DNA from: Pseudalkalibacillus sp052246725
GTDB taxonomy: Bacteria > Bacillota > Bacilli > Bacillales > Fictibacillaceae
Reading direction: 5' to 3' (one strand)
Assembly (NCBI GenBank): GCA_052246725.1
Contig: JBQQCL010000005.1
DNA: 64,000 nucleotides
Part shown: positions 44,590 to 53,399 of the stretch, one piece after another
Layout of the letters: every line of letters starts with the position of its first letter
How positions within the stretch are numbered: position 1 is the stretch's first letter
Program-made: the position numbers and the translations under genes
Notes under the pieces: model-generated
The model's input: only the letters and a program-made list of their open reading frames with translations
Told to the model about the DNA's origin: nothing
Databases searched by the model: none

Positions 44590-45624
44590 TCAGTTTGAAT
44601 AATACCGTTGCGTAAGTACTCTCGTCAAATCTTTTGAAAGCAAATCAAGCAAACCGATTACACGTGGGTATTCCATTCGGGTTGGTCCCAGGATGGCAAG
44701 AGTACCCATATGCTGACCGCCTATAGAATAACTTGCCGTGATCAGACTGCAATTCTTCATCTCCTGGATGGTGTTTTCAGCTCCAATTTTGACATTGATC
44801 TTATCCGTATTTCCTTGATGTAGAAGCTGATGGATCAAATCTTGCTTCTCGATCGCATTATAAAGAGCTTTCACTTTTTCAACATCCTGGAATTCAGGCT
44901 GATTGAGAATGTTCGTTTTACCGCCATAATAAATTTTATCGGATTTCTCGTTTTTGAAAAGCTGTGCAAGGAAATCAAGTGTCTTCTCATAATTTTGAAG
45001 ATGTGTTTTCAATAAACCTTGAACTTCCTGTTGCAACTTCATCTTCAGATGCGAAAATGGGACGCCTTTCAATCGTTCATTTAAAATGTTGACCGTCCGC
45101 TCAAGATCAGATGCATCCATTTCATCCGGCAATTCGACCGTATATTTTTCTACGTGACCAGTATCGGTAATTAATACAAATATCGCAGTACCTTTAGAAA
45201 TAGGGACGATCTGCAAATGCTTCAGCTTTGTTTCATAAACTTCAGGTCCTAATATGATGGATGTATAGTTGGTGATTTCAGAGAGTAGATTCGCTGAATG
45301 TTCAATCAACATCTCTAGTTCCAGCATCTTTTCATGGAACAAAGAGTGAATCCGCTTCATATCCTTGTTTCGCATTTCTACAGGTGACAACAAATTATCT
45401 ACATAGAAACGATACCCTTTTTCAGAAGGGATCCGCCCTGAAGAACTGTGTGTCTTCTCGATGAAACCCAAATCTTCAAGATCAGCAAGCTCATTTCGAA
45501 TCGTTGCAGAACTGAACGAGATGTCCTGCCGCTTAGAGATACTCCTTGATCCAAGAGGCTCAGCATTCTGTATATATTCATCAATAAGTATCTGGAGAAT
45601 TAACAGCTGACGATCCGTTAACAT
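44590..45624 (-). CDS. hrcA: Heat-inducible transcription repressor HrcA
   Basis: A 344-residue class I heat-shock repressor that binds CIRCE and is stabilised by GroEL. The N-terminal winged helix has SRSISKRQDISFSSATIRNEL and LEDLGFIEKTHSSSGRIPSEKGYRFYVD; a GAF-like domain follows and the C-terminal part ends YPRVIGLLDLLSKDL. It leads the operon, and a perfect CIRCE sits 20 bases before the start, giving self-repression. Confidence 0.97.
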   Translation of the reverse strand: MLTDRQLLILQILIDEYIQNAEPLGSRSISKRQDISFSSATIRNELADLEDLGFIEKTHSSSGRIPSEKGYRFYVDNLLSPVEMRNKDMKRIHSLFHEKMLELEMLIEHSANLLSEITNYTSIILGPEVYETKLKHLQIVPISKGTAIFVLITDTGHVEKYTVELPDEMDASDLERTVNILNERLKGVPFSHLKMKLQQEVQGLLKTHLQNYEKTLDFLAQLFKNEKSDKIYYGGKTNILNQPEFQDVEKVKALYNAIEKQDLIHQLLHQGNTDKINVKIGAENTIQEMKNCSLITASYSIGGQHMGTLAILGPTRMEYPRVIGLLDLLSKDLTRVLTQRYYSN

Positions 45625-45643
45625 CGAGTCTCATCCCCTTTGT

Positions 45644-45670
45644 TAGCACTCGTTCTGTTTGAGTGCTAAT
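45644..45670 (-). promoter_or_regulatory. CIRCE operator
   Basis: TTAGCACTC (45644-45652), nine bases, then GAGTGCTAA (45662-45670): an exact match to the CIRCE consensus, lying just upstream of hrcA. Confidence 0.97.
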
Positions 45671-45681
45671 TCTAATTTATA

Positions 45682-45711
45682 AATTACCAAAAGAGAAAAT
45701 ACTTTGTCAAT
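45682..45711 (-). promoter_or_regulatory. Probable hrcA promoter
   Basis: A perfect TTGACA (complement of 45706-45711) begins two bases past the hemW stop. The -10 is less clear: TAATTT at an 18-base spacing (complement of 45682-45687) is the best candidate. Confidence 0.55.
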
Positions 45712-45713
45712 AT

Positions 45714-46859
45714 TTATATTACACCAATAAATTCTTGAAAAACTTCATTGCCGAGAAAAAGTCCTCTGTTCGTGAGGCGAATACTTTTTCTGTCATTGAT
45801 CAGGAGCCCCTCTGCAGTCAATTTATCAATCTGTTCAGAAAAAACTTCCTCAATTTCAAGGTTATATTTTTCATAAAAGCGAGCTTTATTGACCCCATCC
45901 ATCTTACGGAGACCAAGAAAAACCTCTTCTTCCATACGGTCTTTCATTTCTAGTCTAGTCACGATTCTTTGGGGTAATACCCCTTCATTGATTTTACGTA
46001 TATAATGCGGCAACGGTTTGACATTTTCGTAGCGGATATCATTCACATACCCATGGGCCCCAGCACCGATCCCGTAGTAGCGTTCGTTCTTCCAATACAT
46101 CTGGTTATGCCTGCTTTCATATCCTGGTTTTGCAAAATTGCTGATTTCATATTGGGCGAAACCGTTTTGTTTCAATGTATCGATCAGGTATTCGAACATA
46201 TCCGATTCTTGTTCTTCCCCAGGGAGCGACAGCTGTCCCTTCTTATCACGGATTCCAAAGACCGTCTGTTTTTCTACTTGAAGAGAATAAGCAGAAACAT
46301 GCGGCACATTCAATTGAAGTGCAAGACTTACAGATTCCTTGAACATTTCAAGTGTCTGGCCCGGTAATCCGAACATCAAATCGATCGAGATGTTTTTAAA
46401 TCCTATCGTCTGAGCCTCATTGATCATCCTCGCAACATCGTTCCTTCGATGATTCCGGTTGAGTGCTGTAAGGAGCGAATCCTGGAATGCTTGCACACCG
46501 ATACTGAGCCGATTGACTCCCGCTTCTTTTAAAATTTGCAGTTTTTGTCTTTCGGTCACTGACGGATTAGCTTCCACCGTGAATTCCGTATCGACACCCG
46601 GCTTAAGATTAATGTTTACGATGTCGAGCATCCGTTCTAGCTGCACATAATCAAGAGCCGTCGGGGTCCCTCCGCCGATATAAATCGTTCCGAGCGGTTC
46701 TGCTGGATACTCCTTCAACATTTTTTCGATTTCACGTTCCATGGCGTCCAAATAATCATCAACCGGTTGTCCTTCTATCAAAAATTTATTGAAATCACAA
46801 TAATGGCAGATTTGTTCACAGAACGGTATATGGATATAAGCAGCTTTTACCATCTTCAT
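45714..46859 (-). CDS. hemW: Heme chaperone HemW (radical-SAM, HemN-like)
   Basis: A 381-residue radical-SAM protein. The cluster motif CEQICHYCDF lies near residues 13-22, followed by IYIGGGTPTAL and FTVEANPS. It lacks the extra N-terminal segment of true HemN, so the annotation is HemW (heme trafficking) and not coproporphyrinogen oxidase. The start is uncertain among close GTG/ATG codons with only a weak GAGAG site. It is followed immediately by the hrcA promoter. Confidence 0.93.
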   Translation of the reverse strand: MKMVKAAYIHIPFCEQICHYCDFNKFLIEGQPVDDYLDAMEREIEKMLKEYPAEPLGTIYIGGGTPTALDYVQLERMLDIVNINLKPGVDTEFTVEANPSVTERQKLQILKEAGVNRLSIGVQAFQDSLLTALNRNHRRNDVARMINEAQTIGFKNISIDLMFGLPGQTLEMFKESVSLALQLNVPHVSAYSLQVEKQTVFGIRDKKGQLSLPGEEQESDMFEYLIDTLKQNGFAQYEISNFAKPGYESRHNQMYWKNERYYGIGAGAHGYVNDIRYENVKPLPHYIRKINEGVLPQRIVTRLEMKDRMEEEVFLGLRKMDGVNKARFYEKYNLEIEEVFSEQIDKLTAEGLLINDRKSIRLTNRGLFLGNEVFQEFIGVI

Positions 46860-46871
46860 CACACTCTCAAA

Positions 46872-46967
46872 TTAATAAAGAAAACTTGGCAAAGCCAAGC
46901 CTTAGGCGAAGGCTGAGCCTTAGTTGCACTTACATTGGAGAAAGTATTCTTATACTTTCTTTAAATG
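46872..46967. repeat. Fragment of the composite repeat tail
   Basis: AAAGAAAACTTGGC, GAGCCTTAGTTGC and AAAGTATTCTTATACTTTCT match the right third of copies A-C. The hairpin here is CTTGGC-AAA-GCCAAG, changed in sequence but still fully paired. Confidence 0.8.
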
Positions 46968-46970
46968 AAA

Positions 46971-46998
46971 TGAAGGACTGGCGGTCGGCCAGTCCTTA
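46971..46998 (-). terminator. Terminator after lepA
   Basis: AAGGACTGGC (46973-46982) and GCCAGTCCTT (46988-46997) make a perfect 10-base stem with a 5-base loop; the downstream T content is moderate. Confidence 0.75.
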
Positions 46999-47009
46999 CC
47001 AGCATATTA

Positions 47010-48836
47010 TCAATCGTCAGAATCCATACGTAGTACGGACATGAAAGCTTCTTGTGGAACTTCGACATTCCCGACGGTTTTCATCCGTTTCTTACCTTCT
47101 TTTTGCTTCTCCAACAGCTTACGTTTACGGGAGATGTCCCCCCCGTAACATTTGGCAAGTACGTTTTTACGTAATGCACGGATATTTGTCCTTGCGACGA
47201 TTTTTTGCCCGATCGCTGCCTGGACAGGGATTTCAAATTGGTGTCGAGGTATTAGTTCTTTTAATTTTTCAACGACAACTTTTCCGCGTTCGTAAGCAAA
47301 GTCCCGGTGCACGATGACAGAGAGCGCATCAATTTTCTCACCATTTAAGAGTATATCCATCTTCACAAGTCTGGATTGTCTGTAACCGATCAATTCATAA
47401 TCAAGAGAGGCGTAACCTTTGGTGCTTGATTTCAATTGATCGAAGAAATCGTATACGATCTCCGATAATGGAATTTCATAAATGACATTGACGCGGATAT
47501 CATCCAAGTATTCCATCGTAATGAAGTTTCCACGTTTCTTCTGGCAGATCTCCATGACTGCACCAACATAATCGTTCGGCGTCATGATCGATGCCTTTAC
47601 ATACGGCTCTTCCACTTTTTCAATCGATTGTGCATCAGGCATATTTGACGGATTATCGACAATCAATTCTTCTCCATTAGTAAGATGGACATTGTAGATA
47701 ACGCTTGGTGCAGTCGTAATCAAATCAATTCCGAATTCACGTTCAATACGCTCCTGGATGATTTCCATATGAAGCAGCCCAAGAAAACCACAACGGAAAC
47801 CAAAGCCTAATGCTTGTGAGGTTTCTGCCTCGTATTGAAGAGATGAATCATTTAACTCTAACCGCTCTAATGCTTCTCGAAGGTCATTATAATTATTCGA
47901 GTCAACTGGATATAAACCACAGAACACCATCGGGTTCATTTTCCGGTAACCAGGGAGTGGTGTATCCGCTCCGCCTTTCGCTGATGTGATCGTATCTCCG
48001 ACGCGGGTATCACCGACATTCTTAATCGATGCTGTTAGAAAACCGACATCCCCGACAGTCAATTCATCTTTCATTACTGGCTTCGGTGTGAATACGCCTA
48101 ATTCGTTGACTTCGAATTCTTTACCAGTAGCCATCATTTTGATCTTCTGACCCACCTTGACGGTACCTTCTGTAATTCGAATATAAGCGACGACTCCACG
48201 GTAGCTGTCATAAAGCGAATCGAAGATCAACGCTTTAAGCGGCGCTTCCGGATCTCCTTGTGGTGCAGGCACTTTTTCAACAATCTGCTCAAGGATATCT
48301 TCAATCCCAATGCCGTTTTTTGCTGATGCCAATACAGCATCAGAGGCATCCAGTCCAATGACATCCTCAACCTCTTTCCGTACGCGCTCTGGTTCTGCAC
48401 TCGGTAAATCGATTTTATTGATGACAGGCAAAATTTCAAGATCATTCTCAAGTGCCAGATAAACATTGGCTAAAGTCTGTGCTTCGATTCCTTGAGCAGC
48501 ATCGACAATCAACAAAGCACCTTCACAAGCAGCTAAGCTTCGCGAAACTTCATATGTAAAATCGACGTGTCCAGGCGTATCAATAAGGTGGAAAATGTAT
48601 TCTTCTCCATCTTTTGCTTTGTATGTCAATTGAACAGCATTCAATTTGATTGTAATCCCACGTTCACGTTCCAGATCCATGGCATCAAGCATTTGTTCTT
48701 TCATTTCACGGTGCGTCAGAGCACTGGTTTGTTCAAGAATCCGGTCTGCCAACGTGGATTTCCCATGGTCGATATGGGCAATAATCGAGAAGTTACGGAT
48801 TCTCGATTGGCGTTCTACTTTTTTATCTTTACTCAT
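47010..48836 (-). CDS. lepA: Elongation factor 4 (LepA)
   Basis: A 608-residue translational GTPase. G1 AHIDHGKST (about 19-27), G2 RGITIK, G3 DTPGHVDF and G4 NKIDLP are intact; EF-G-like domains follow, and the LepA-specific C-terminal domain has AKCYGGDISRKRKLLEKQKEGKKRMK. It back-translocates or remodels stalled ribosomes. The ATG at 48836 follows AGGAGTGAAGAGA. Confidence 0.98.
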   Translation of the reverse strand: MSKDKKVERQSRIRNFSIIAHIDHGKSTLADRILEQTSALTHREMKEQMLDAMDLERERGITIKLNAVQLTYKAKDGEEYIFHLIDTPGHVDFTYEVSRSLAACEGALLIVDAAQGIEAQTLANVYLALENDLEILPVINKIDLPSAEPERVRKEVEDVIGLDASDAVLASAKNGIGIEDILEQIVEKVPAPQGDPEAPLKALIFDSLYDSYRGVVAYIRITEGTVKVGQKIKMMATGKEFEVNELGVFTPKPVMKDELTVGDVGFLTASIKNVGDTRVGDTITSAKGGADTPLPGYRKMNPMVFCGLYPVDSNNYNDLREALERLELNDSSLQYEAETSQALGFGFRCGFLGLLHMEIIQERIEREFGIDLITTAPSVIYNVHLTNGEELIVDNPSNMPDAQSIEKVEEPYVKASIMTPNDYVGAVMEICQKKRGNFITMEYLDDIRVNVIYEIPLSEIVYDFFDQLKSSTKGYASLDYELIGYRQSRLVKMDILLNGEKIDALSVIVHRDFAYERGKVVVEKLKELIPRHQFEIPVQAAIGQKIVARTNIRALRKNVLAKCYGGDISRKRKLLEKQKEGKKRMKTVGNVEVPQEAFMSVLRMDSDD

Positions 48837-48875
48837 TCTCTTCACTCCTAAGGTCGTACAACTAAGCTAGCATTG

Positions 48876-48904
48876 ATTATAGCAATAGCATTCTCTTTAT
48901 TCAA
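48876..48904 (-). promoter_or_regulatory. Sigma-A promoter of lepA
   Basis: TTGAAT (complement of 48899-48904), 17-base spacer, TATAAT (complement of 48876-48881), about 40 bases before the lepA start. Confidence 0.75.
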
Positions 48905-48959
48905 TTGTTTCTGTATATATCTGCATGTGACCAGTGTTGTGAGACTTCTGATTTATATA

Positions 48960-49070
48960 AGATTCGCTCCCTTTCCGCGGGCAAACGAAAAGCGGAAACG
49001 ACCCGATTCGTCACTCAGGTCACTGGAAAATGGACGAGGAGGCTCGAATCAAACAACTCAGGAAGTTTGA
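48960..49070. repeat. Decayed repeat downstream of yqxA
   Basis: CGCTCCCTTTCCGCGGGC and ATGGACGAGGAGGCTCG recall the core of the composite repeat. No gene is seen in the 48905-49430 gap. Confidence 0.45.
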
Positions 49071-49143
49071 AGTGATCCAAGTCATTTCCTGCAAATACTT
49101 ACTTCTGCACTCTCCCTCGCTTAAACCAAGTTACACGAACCCG

Positions 49144-49329
49144 TTAACGGACACAGGAGACCTTATTTGACCAAAATAATGGAATTATACAAACTTAACG
49201 GACACCAGAGACCTTATTTTGCAAATATCATAGGAATTCAGCTGCTTTGTTCACAAATAGCGGCTCTGGTGTCCGTTAAAATTCAGAAACAGCGATTTTG
49301 TTCACAAATAACGGCTCTGGTGTCCGTTA
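49144..49329. repeat. Four-arm symmetric repeat (TTAACGGACA units)
   Basis: Two forward arms begin TTAACGGACA at 49144 and 49195, and two reverse arms carry CTCTGGTGTCCGTTA at 49264-49278 and 49315-49329. Each pair is exactly 51 bases apart, so the 186-bp block has near-perfect dyad symmetry, with ACCTTATTT or AAATA(A/G)CGG inside each arm. Confidence 0.85.
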
Positions 49330-49429
49330 GCTGAATACATGGCTGCTTGGACACGCTCTTCCCGAAGGAGTATCGCGAAATTCGAAAAATCAAGAAAAGG
49401 CTTATACGCGCCTTTATTTTAATTTTAAA

Positions 49430-49800
49430 GACTCTTTTCTAAAAGATTGTTGCTTTTGAGTCATTTTAAAAACTCACCTTGTGCAAGTTGATTGGAGAGC
49501 AAGGTGCGAGACTCCTCGAAAATGAAAATCGCATTTTCTTCGTGCGTTGAAACCCTGCCGAAGCTTTCCTTGTCCTGCGGGATCAGTGGGACAGGTGAGA
49601 CCATTCAATGTCGCTAGGCGACGAGGGGGCTCACCGCACGCCCCGCGGAAAGTGAGCATCCTGGAGCGGAAATCAACGACTTTTAAAGAAAATTTGGCGA
49701 GACCAAGCCTTTTGTAGGTCGAGCCTTAGTTGCCCTTATACTGAAGAAAGTATTTTATACTTTCTTTAAGTGCAAGAACAACTAGTTTGCGAAAACAGCC
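49430..49800. repeat. Composite TIR-bearing repeat, copy C (371 bp)
   Basis: The ends match copies A and B, but about 95 bases of the core are missing and GTGGGACAGGTGAGACC replaces part of it. TTTAAA directly flanks both ends (49424-49429 and 49801-49806), a possible target-site duplication. No credible protein is encoded. Confidence 0.9.
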
Positions 49801-49823
49801 TTTAAAAAAAAGCCAAATAAAAA

Positions 49824-49880
49824 AGAAGGATCTGCCCTATCGTATCGTGATGAACAGATACGATATGAGCCCATCCTTCT
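49824..49880 (-). terminator. Terminator after yqxA
   Basis: Outer arms AGAAGGAT (49824-49831) and ATCCTTCT (49873-49880) plus an inner perfect ATCGTATC (49839-49846) / GATACGAT (49857-49864) stem; T-rich on the minus strand. Confidence 0.85.
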
Positions 49881-49886
49881 TCAAAT

Positions 49887-50240
49887 TCAAGTAAACAGAA
49901 AGTGTAGGATCTTGTCCAGTATTGTGCCGACTACCGTCATGATGACTGTTAGGATTTCACTGATCAATGAGGAAACCATTTTTCCTAACTTGGAAAACAA
50001 ATTGAACGCTTCTACTTCTTCAAGCTTTTTTTGTTTTTCTTTTATGTCATGGTTCGTAATTTGCGAACCCAGAACTTCCGCTTCAATATCGCCGCTATCA
50101 TTGACTTTCCATTCTAATGCGCTGTTACCCTCCGAGCCCTTCATCTTGTCCATTTGAACTCCGACCTGTTGCATTCCGATCAGTATACCGAACAAAAGGA
50201 CGGATATCAGTATGAAACTCTTCATCATGAACCGGACCAT
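49887..50240 (-). CDS. yqxA: DUF3679 protein YqxA
   Basis: A 117-residue protein. Residues 5-25 (MMKSFILISVLLFGILIG) are a signal-anchor; a polar helical region follows with SALEWKVNDSGDIEAEVLG and EKQKKLEEVEAFNLF; a second hydrophobic helix ends the protein (LISEILTVIMTVVGTILDKILHFLF). This fits DUF3679 (YqxA), a sporulation-region gene of unknown role. AGGAGGAAG precedes the ATG. It directly follows gpr, where spoIIP would normally be between. Confidence 0.85.
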   Translation of the reverse strand: MVRFMMKSFILISVLLFGILIGMQQVGVQMDKMKGSEGNSALEWKVNDSGDIEAEVLGSQITNHDIKEKQKKLEEVEAFNLFSKLGKMVSSLISEILTVIMTVVGTILDKILHFLFT

Positions 50241-50315
50241 CTGACTTCCTCCTACTGAATCCATTGTAAAATCAGTGTTGGTACAAGCCTATGCAAGCTA
50301 TTGTACCCTTAGAAC

Positions 50316-51419
50316 TCAATGTGTATAGGATCCGCTGTTTTGTTGATCGACCTGACCATGCAGTGCTGCATTCAAACCGCCAGATATCACATTCGCCATA
50401 TCTTCAATGAAAACATCCACTTCTTTAGGTGTAACCATCAGGTTGTGTCCTAAAGGCGCTAAGACTTCCTTGATCAATTGTCTTTTTTGCGTGTCTTCAA
50501 GTGTTCCGATCATTCCTAGAAATGCCTGCCGGTTTTCTTCATCCGGCATATCCTCATCCGATAGATTTTTACGCTCGCCGAATGTCATTCCTGCTGGTGT
50601 CAGTGCTTTTGATGGATCATCTTTTTCACGCATCTCACGACCGAAATGCTTTAAAATGTAATCAATCGTGTCACTTGTGATCGTGACCGCATCAACAACT
50701 GTAGGAACACCGATTGCGATGACCGGAATCCCTAATGTTTCCAGGCTCAATTCTTTACGCTTATTTCCCACACCTGAACCTGGATGGATGCCAGTATCCG
50801 AGATTTGAATCGTCGTATTTACCCGTTCTACTGCCCTGGATGCTAAGGAATCAATTGCAATCACGAAATCAGGTTTAGATTTTTCAATGACACCGATGAT
50901 GATATCACTCGTTTCGATTCCAGTTGTCCCCATGACCCCGGGGGAAAGAGCACTGACTGGACGGAAGCCTTCCTCTACGTTTTCTGGTGCCAATTCAAAC
51001 AAGTGTTTCGTGACAAGAAGGTTATTTGTCGTACGAGGTCCGAGAGCATCTGGTGTGACATTCAGATTTCCTAAACCGACTACAAGACAGCTTGCCTCTT
51101 TCGGAATCTGAAGCTCCTGAAGGAAATTAGCGAATTCATGGGCAAAGACATCCTGAACCCGCTGCTGTAAAGCAGAATCCTTCTGTCGGATACCTTGCAT
51201 TTCCATCGTCAAATAAATACCTGGTTTTTTTCCAGTCGCTTTTTGTCCAGCTTCTTCTATTTCAACCCTTGTGAGTTTAATCCCATCCATTTCACGTTCT
51301 TTGACGATGACGCCATCGATCGTGTGCTTCGATTCTTCTTCCTGTTCTTTTGTGATCATCTCATTGGATTCAATCGCCAAATCGGTTCTGACGTTATATA
51401 ATTCTAGATCTTTATCCAT
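50316..51419 (-). CDS. gpr: Germination protease Gpr
   Basis: A 367-residue spore protease that degrades small acid-soluble proteins at germination. It is made as a zymogen; the N-terminal pro-segment includes NVRTDLAIE, itself resembling the cleavage motif. The body has VVGLGNLNVTPDALGP, SPGVMGTTGIET, IAIDSLASR and IHPGSGVGNKRKEL. The ATG at 51419 follows AGGGGTGAG; two earlier GTGs overlap that site. A forespore (sigma-G) promoter is expected but was not clearly placed. Confidence 0.96.
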   Translation of the reverse strand: MDKDLELYNVRTDLAIESNEMITKEQEEESKHTIDGVIVKEREMDGIKLTRVEIEEAGQKATGKKPGIYLTMEMQGIRQKDSALQQRVQDVFAHEFANFLQELQIPKEASCLVVGLGNLNVTPDALGPRTTNNLLVTKHLFELAPENVEEGFRPVSALSPGVMGTTGIETSDIIIGVIEKSKPDFVIAIDSLASRAVERVNTTIQISDTGIHPGSGVGNKRKELSLETLGIPVIAIGVPTVVDAVTITSDTIDYILKHFGREMREKDDPSKALTPAGMTFGERKNLSDEDMPDEENRQAFLGMIGTLEDTQKRQLIKEVLAPLGHNLMVTPKEVDVFIEDMANVISGGLNAALHGQVDQQNSGSYTH

Positions 51420-51631
51420 TGGCACGCTCACCCCTGATTATTGTTAGCATTATCAAATAGGATAGCCTTCTTCCACTTTTTTCATTCTTTCGATTCGGAT
51501 TTCCCTGTAAAAAAAGAGCAGTCAACTGATTATCTTTGTACAAAAGAGATTGCAATTATACGAACGGTTTGATAGAATATCTTGTGTTGTATTTTCCGCA
51601 ATTTCGGTTGCATTCAAGGAGGTGAACGGAA

Positions 51632-51898
51632 TTGGCAAATATTAAATCTGCTATTAAACGTGTTAAAACAAACGATAAGCGTCGTGCACACAATGCAGCG
51701 ATGAAATCATCCATGCGTACTGCTATCAAGAACTTTGAAACGAAAGTAGCTAACAACGATGCTGAAGGTGCTAAAGATGCATTCTTGGTTGCAACCAAAA
51801 AGCTTGATAAAGCCGCTGGTAAAGGAATCCTTCACAAGAACGCTGCAGCTAGACAGAAATCTCGTCTTGCAAAGCAATTGAACGGCGTTAGCGCTTAA
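51632..51898 (+). CDS. rpsT: 30S ribosomal protein S20
   Basis: An 88-residue S20: MANIKSAIKRVKTNDKRR, a three-helix, lysine-rich protein that binds 16S rRNA and ends LHKNAAARQKSRLAKQLNGV. The start is TTG, behind CAAGGAGGTG. Rare-start usage is common for rpsT and may relate to self-control of translation. It is transcribed alone, divergent from gpr and convergent with holA. Confidence 0.97.
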   Translation: MANIKSAIKRVKTNDKRRAHNAAMKSSMRTAIKNFETKVANNDAEGAKDAFLVATKKLDKAAGKGILHKNAAARQKSRLAKQLNGVSA

Positions 51899-51927
51899 TT
51901 CATATGTGAATGAAATACTGGAATCTG

Positions 51928-51957
51928 AAACGACCTACCTAACAGGTCGTTTTTTAT
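51928..51957 (+). terminator. Terminator after rpsT
   Basis: ACGACCT (51930-51936) and AGGTCGT (51944-51950) with AA/TT extension, followed by TTTTTAT. Confidence 0.9.
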
Positions 51958-51999
51958 TTCTGTCATAACCAATTATTGATTTTTGTGAAAAATCCACTC

Positions 52000-52215
52000 C
52001 GAAAACCCTCACTTGCACTCAGATATGTTGTTTTCCGTAGCAAGAACTTTTCCCAAACAATTATTAGTGGACACCAAAGACCTTATTCGCCTAAAACCAG
52101 AGAAAATCAGTGTCGTTTTACCAAAATAAGGGAATGTATGTCCTCTAATTTTTGAAATCAACACTTTTTGGCACAGATAGCGGAACAGTTGTCCTCTAAT
52201 TTCAACAGCTCCTCC
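52000..52215. repeat. Mixed repeat remnants between rpsT and holA
   Basis: TCACTTGCACTCAGATATG resembles the 53.9 kb repeat. After it, TTAGTGGACACCAAAGACC (near 52064) and two GTCCTCTAATTT arms (near 52143 and 52190) belong to the second inverted-arm family. No gene is seen. Confidence 0.65.
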
Positions 52216-52283
52216 GCTTACGAAAACGTGTTAAGTCCTCAGCTTGTCGTGAACCTAATAGTAGTATGCTTTTTAAAACAAAA

Positions 52284-52315
52284 AACTGACTCCTCTATCA
52301 CGAGAGGAGTCAGTT
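52284..52315 (-). terminator. Terminator after holA
   Basis: AACTGACTCCTCT (52284-52296) and AGAGGAGTCAGTT (52303-52315) form a perfect 13-base stem; T6 follows on the minus strand. Confidence 0.93.
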
Positions 52316-52325
52316 TACTGCTAAC

Positions 52326-53366
52326 TTAATTCGTTTGTGGCTGCCGGGCGAGGCTGGTCAAGAAAAGCTCCAGTGTCAGCGTTTTGTCCCTTTGGCCGGT
52401 TTTCATCTCAAAATCAGCATCGGCTGCTTTCATCAATAATGCTTTCAGCTCATCCTCCTGAAAAGAAGCACTTTGTTTTGCAGCAATTTTAACTGCATAT
52501 GGGTGTAACGACAGAGTTGATGCAATATTCTTTTCCGTATGACCTTGTGCCCGTAATTGTTTGACCTGGAGAATAATGCGGAACTGTCTTGATAGCAAAG
52601 CCATCAATTTGATCGGTTCTTCATTCTGTTTCAATAGGTCATAGCAGATTCGTAAAGCTGAATCAATCCTGCGGTTCGCTACATGCTCGACCATCGTGAA
52701 CACGTTGCTTTCGAGAGAACGCGAAATCAATTCATCGACGGTTTGAGGATCGATCTGCTCCCCTTCGCCAACATAGAGAGCCATCTTTTTGACTTCACTG
52801 ATGAGCAATGCCAAATTTTCACCTTGAAGTTGGATCAGCCTTTCTGCAGCCTCGTTTGATATTGTGACATTGGCTTCTTTTGCTGCGTGTTCAATCCAAT
52901 CCTTTTGCAGACGGACATTCATTTTATCTGCTACAATCACTTCCGCTTGCTTTTTCAACGTCTTGACGATCTTTTTCCGTTCATCCAACTTTTCATATGG
53001 TGCGACAAAAATGACAATCGCTTGCTCGGAAGGATCTTTGAGATACGATTCCAGTCGCTTCAAATCATGTTCCACTTTACTTTTGGTTTTTGCACCTGTC
53101 AGAAAATATGGATTCTGTATGATGACAACCCGGCGTTCACCCATGAATGGAAGGGTTTCTGCATCTTCAATCGCAGTGTCAATTGATTGCTCTTCCATAT
53201 CGAAAGCAGATAGGTTGAAATCAGCAGTTGCTTCCTCCAAAACGGCATGTACAATCATTTTTTGAGTATATTCCAATATGTATTTTTCTTTTCCGTATAA
53301 TAAATAAAGTGAAGAGTAGGTTTCATTCTTCAGCTTCTTATTCAAATCCTTTATAGACAATTTCAT
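52326..53366 (-). CDS. holA: DNA polymerase III delta subunit HolA
   Basis: A 346-residue clamp-loader delta subunit (YqeN) that opens the beta sliding clamp. The N-terminal AAA-like fold has SSLYLLYGKEKYILE and LPFMGERRVVIIQNPYF; the helical C-terminal region has LMALLSRQFRIILQVKQL and HPYAVKIAAKQS. The exact start is unclear, because the ribosome-like GTGGGGTG touches the first ATG. It has a long leader (53400-53600) with possible RNA structure. Confidence 0.94.
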   Translation of the reverse strand: MKLSIKDLNKKLKNETYSSLYLLYGKEKYILEYTQKMIVHAVLEEATADFNLSAFDMEEQSIDTAIEDAETLPFMGERRVVIIQNPYFLTGAKTKSKVEHDLKRLESYLKDPSEQAIVIFVAPYEKLDERKKIVKTLKKQAEVIVADKMNVRLQKDWIEHAAKEANVTISNEAAERLIQLQGENLALLISEVKKMALYVGEGEQIDPQTVDELISRSLESNVFTMVEHVANRRIDSALRICYDLLKQNEEPIKLMALLSRQFRIILQVKQLRAQGHTEKNIASTLSLHPYAVKIAAKQSASFQEDELKALLMKAADADFEMKTGQRDKTLTLELFLTSLARQPQTN

Positions 53367-53399
53367 CACCCCACTATAATATCTTAAGCATATATGATA

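Noticed and set aside
45714..46859. Coproporphyrinogen III oxidase HemN
   Set aside because: The motif pattern and length fit HemW-type heme chaperones; the N-terminal segment needed by HemN is absent.
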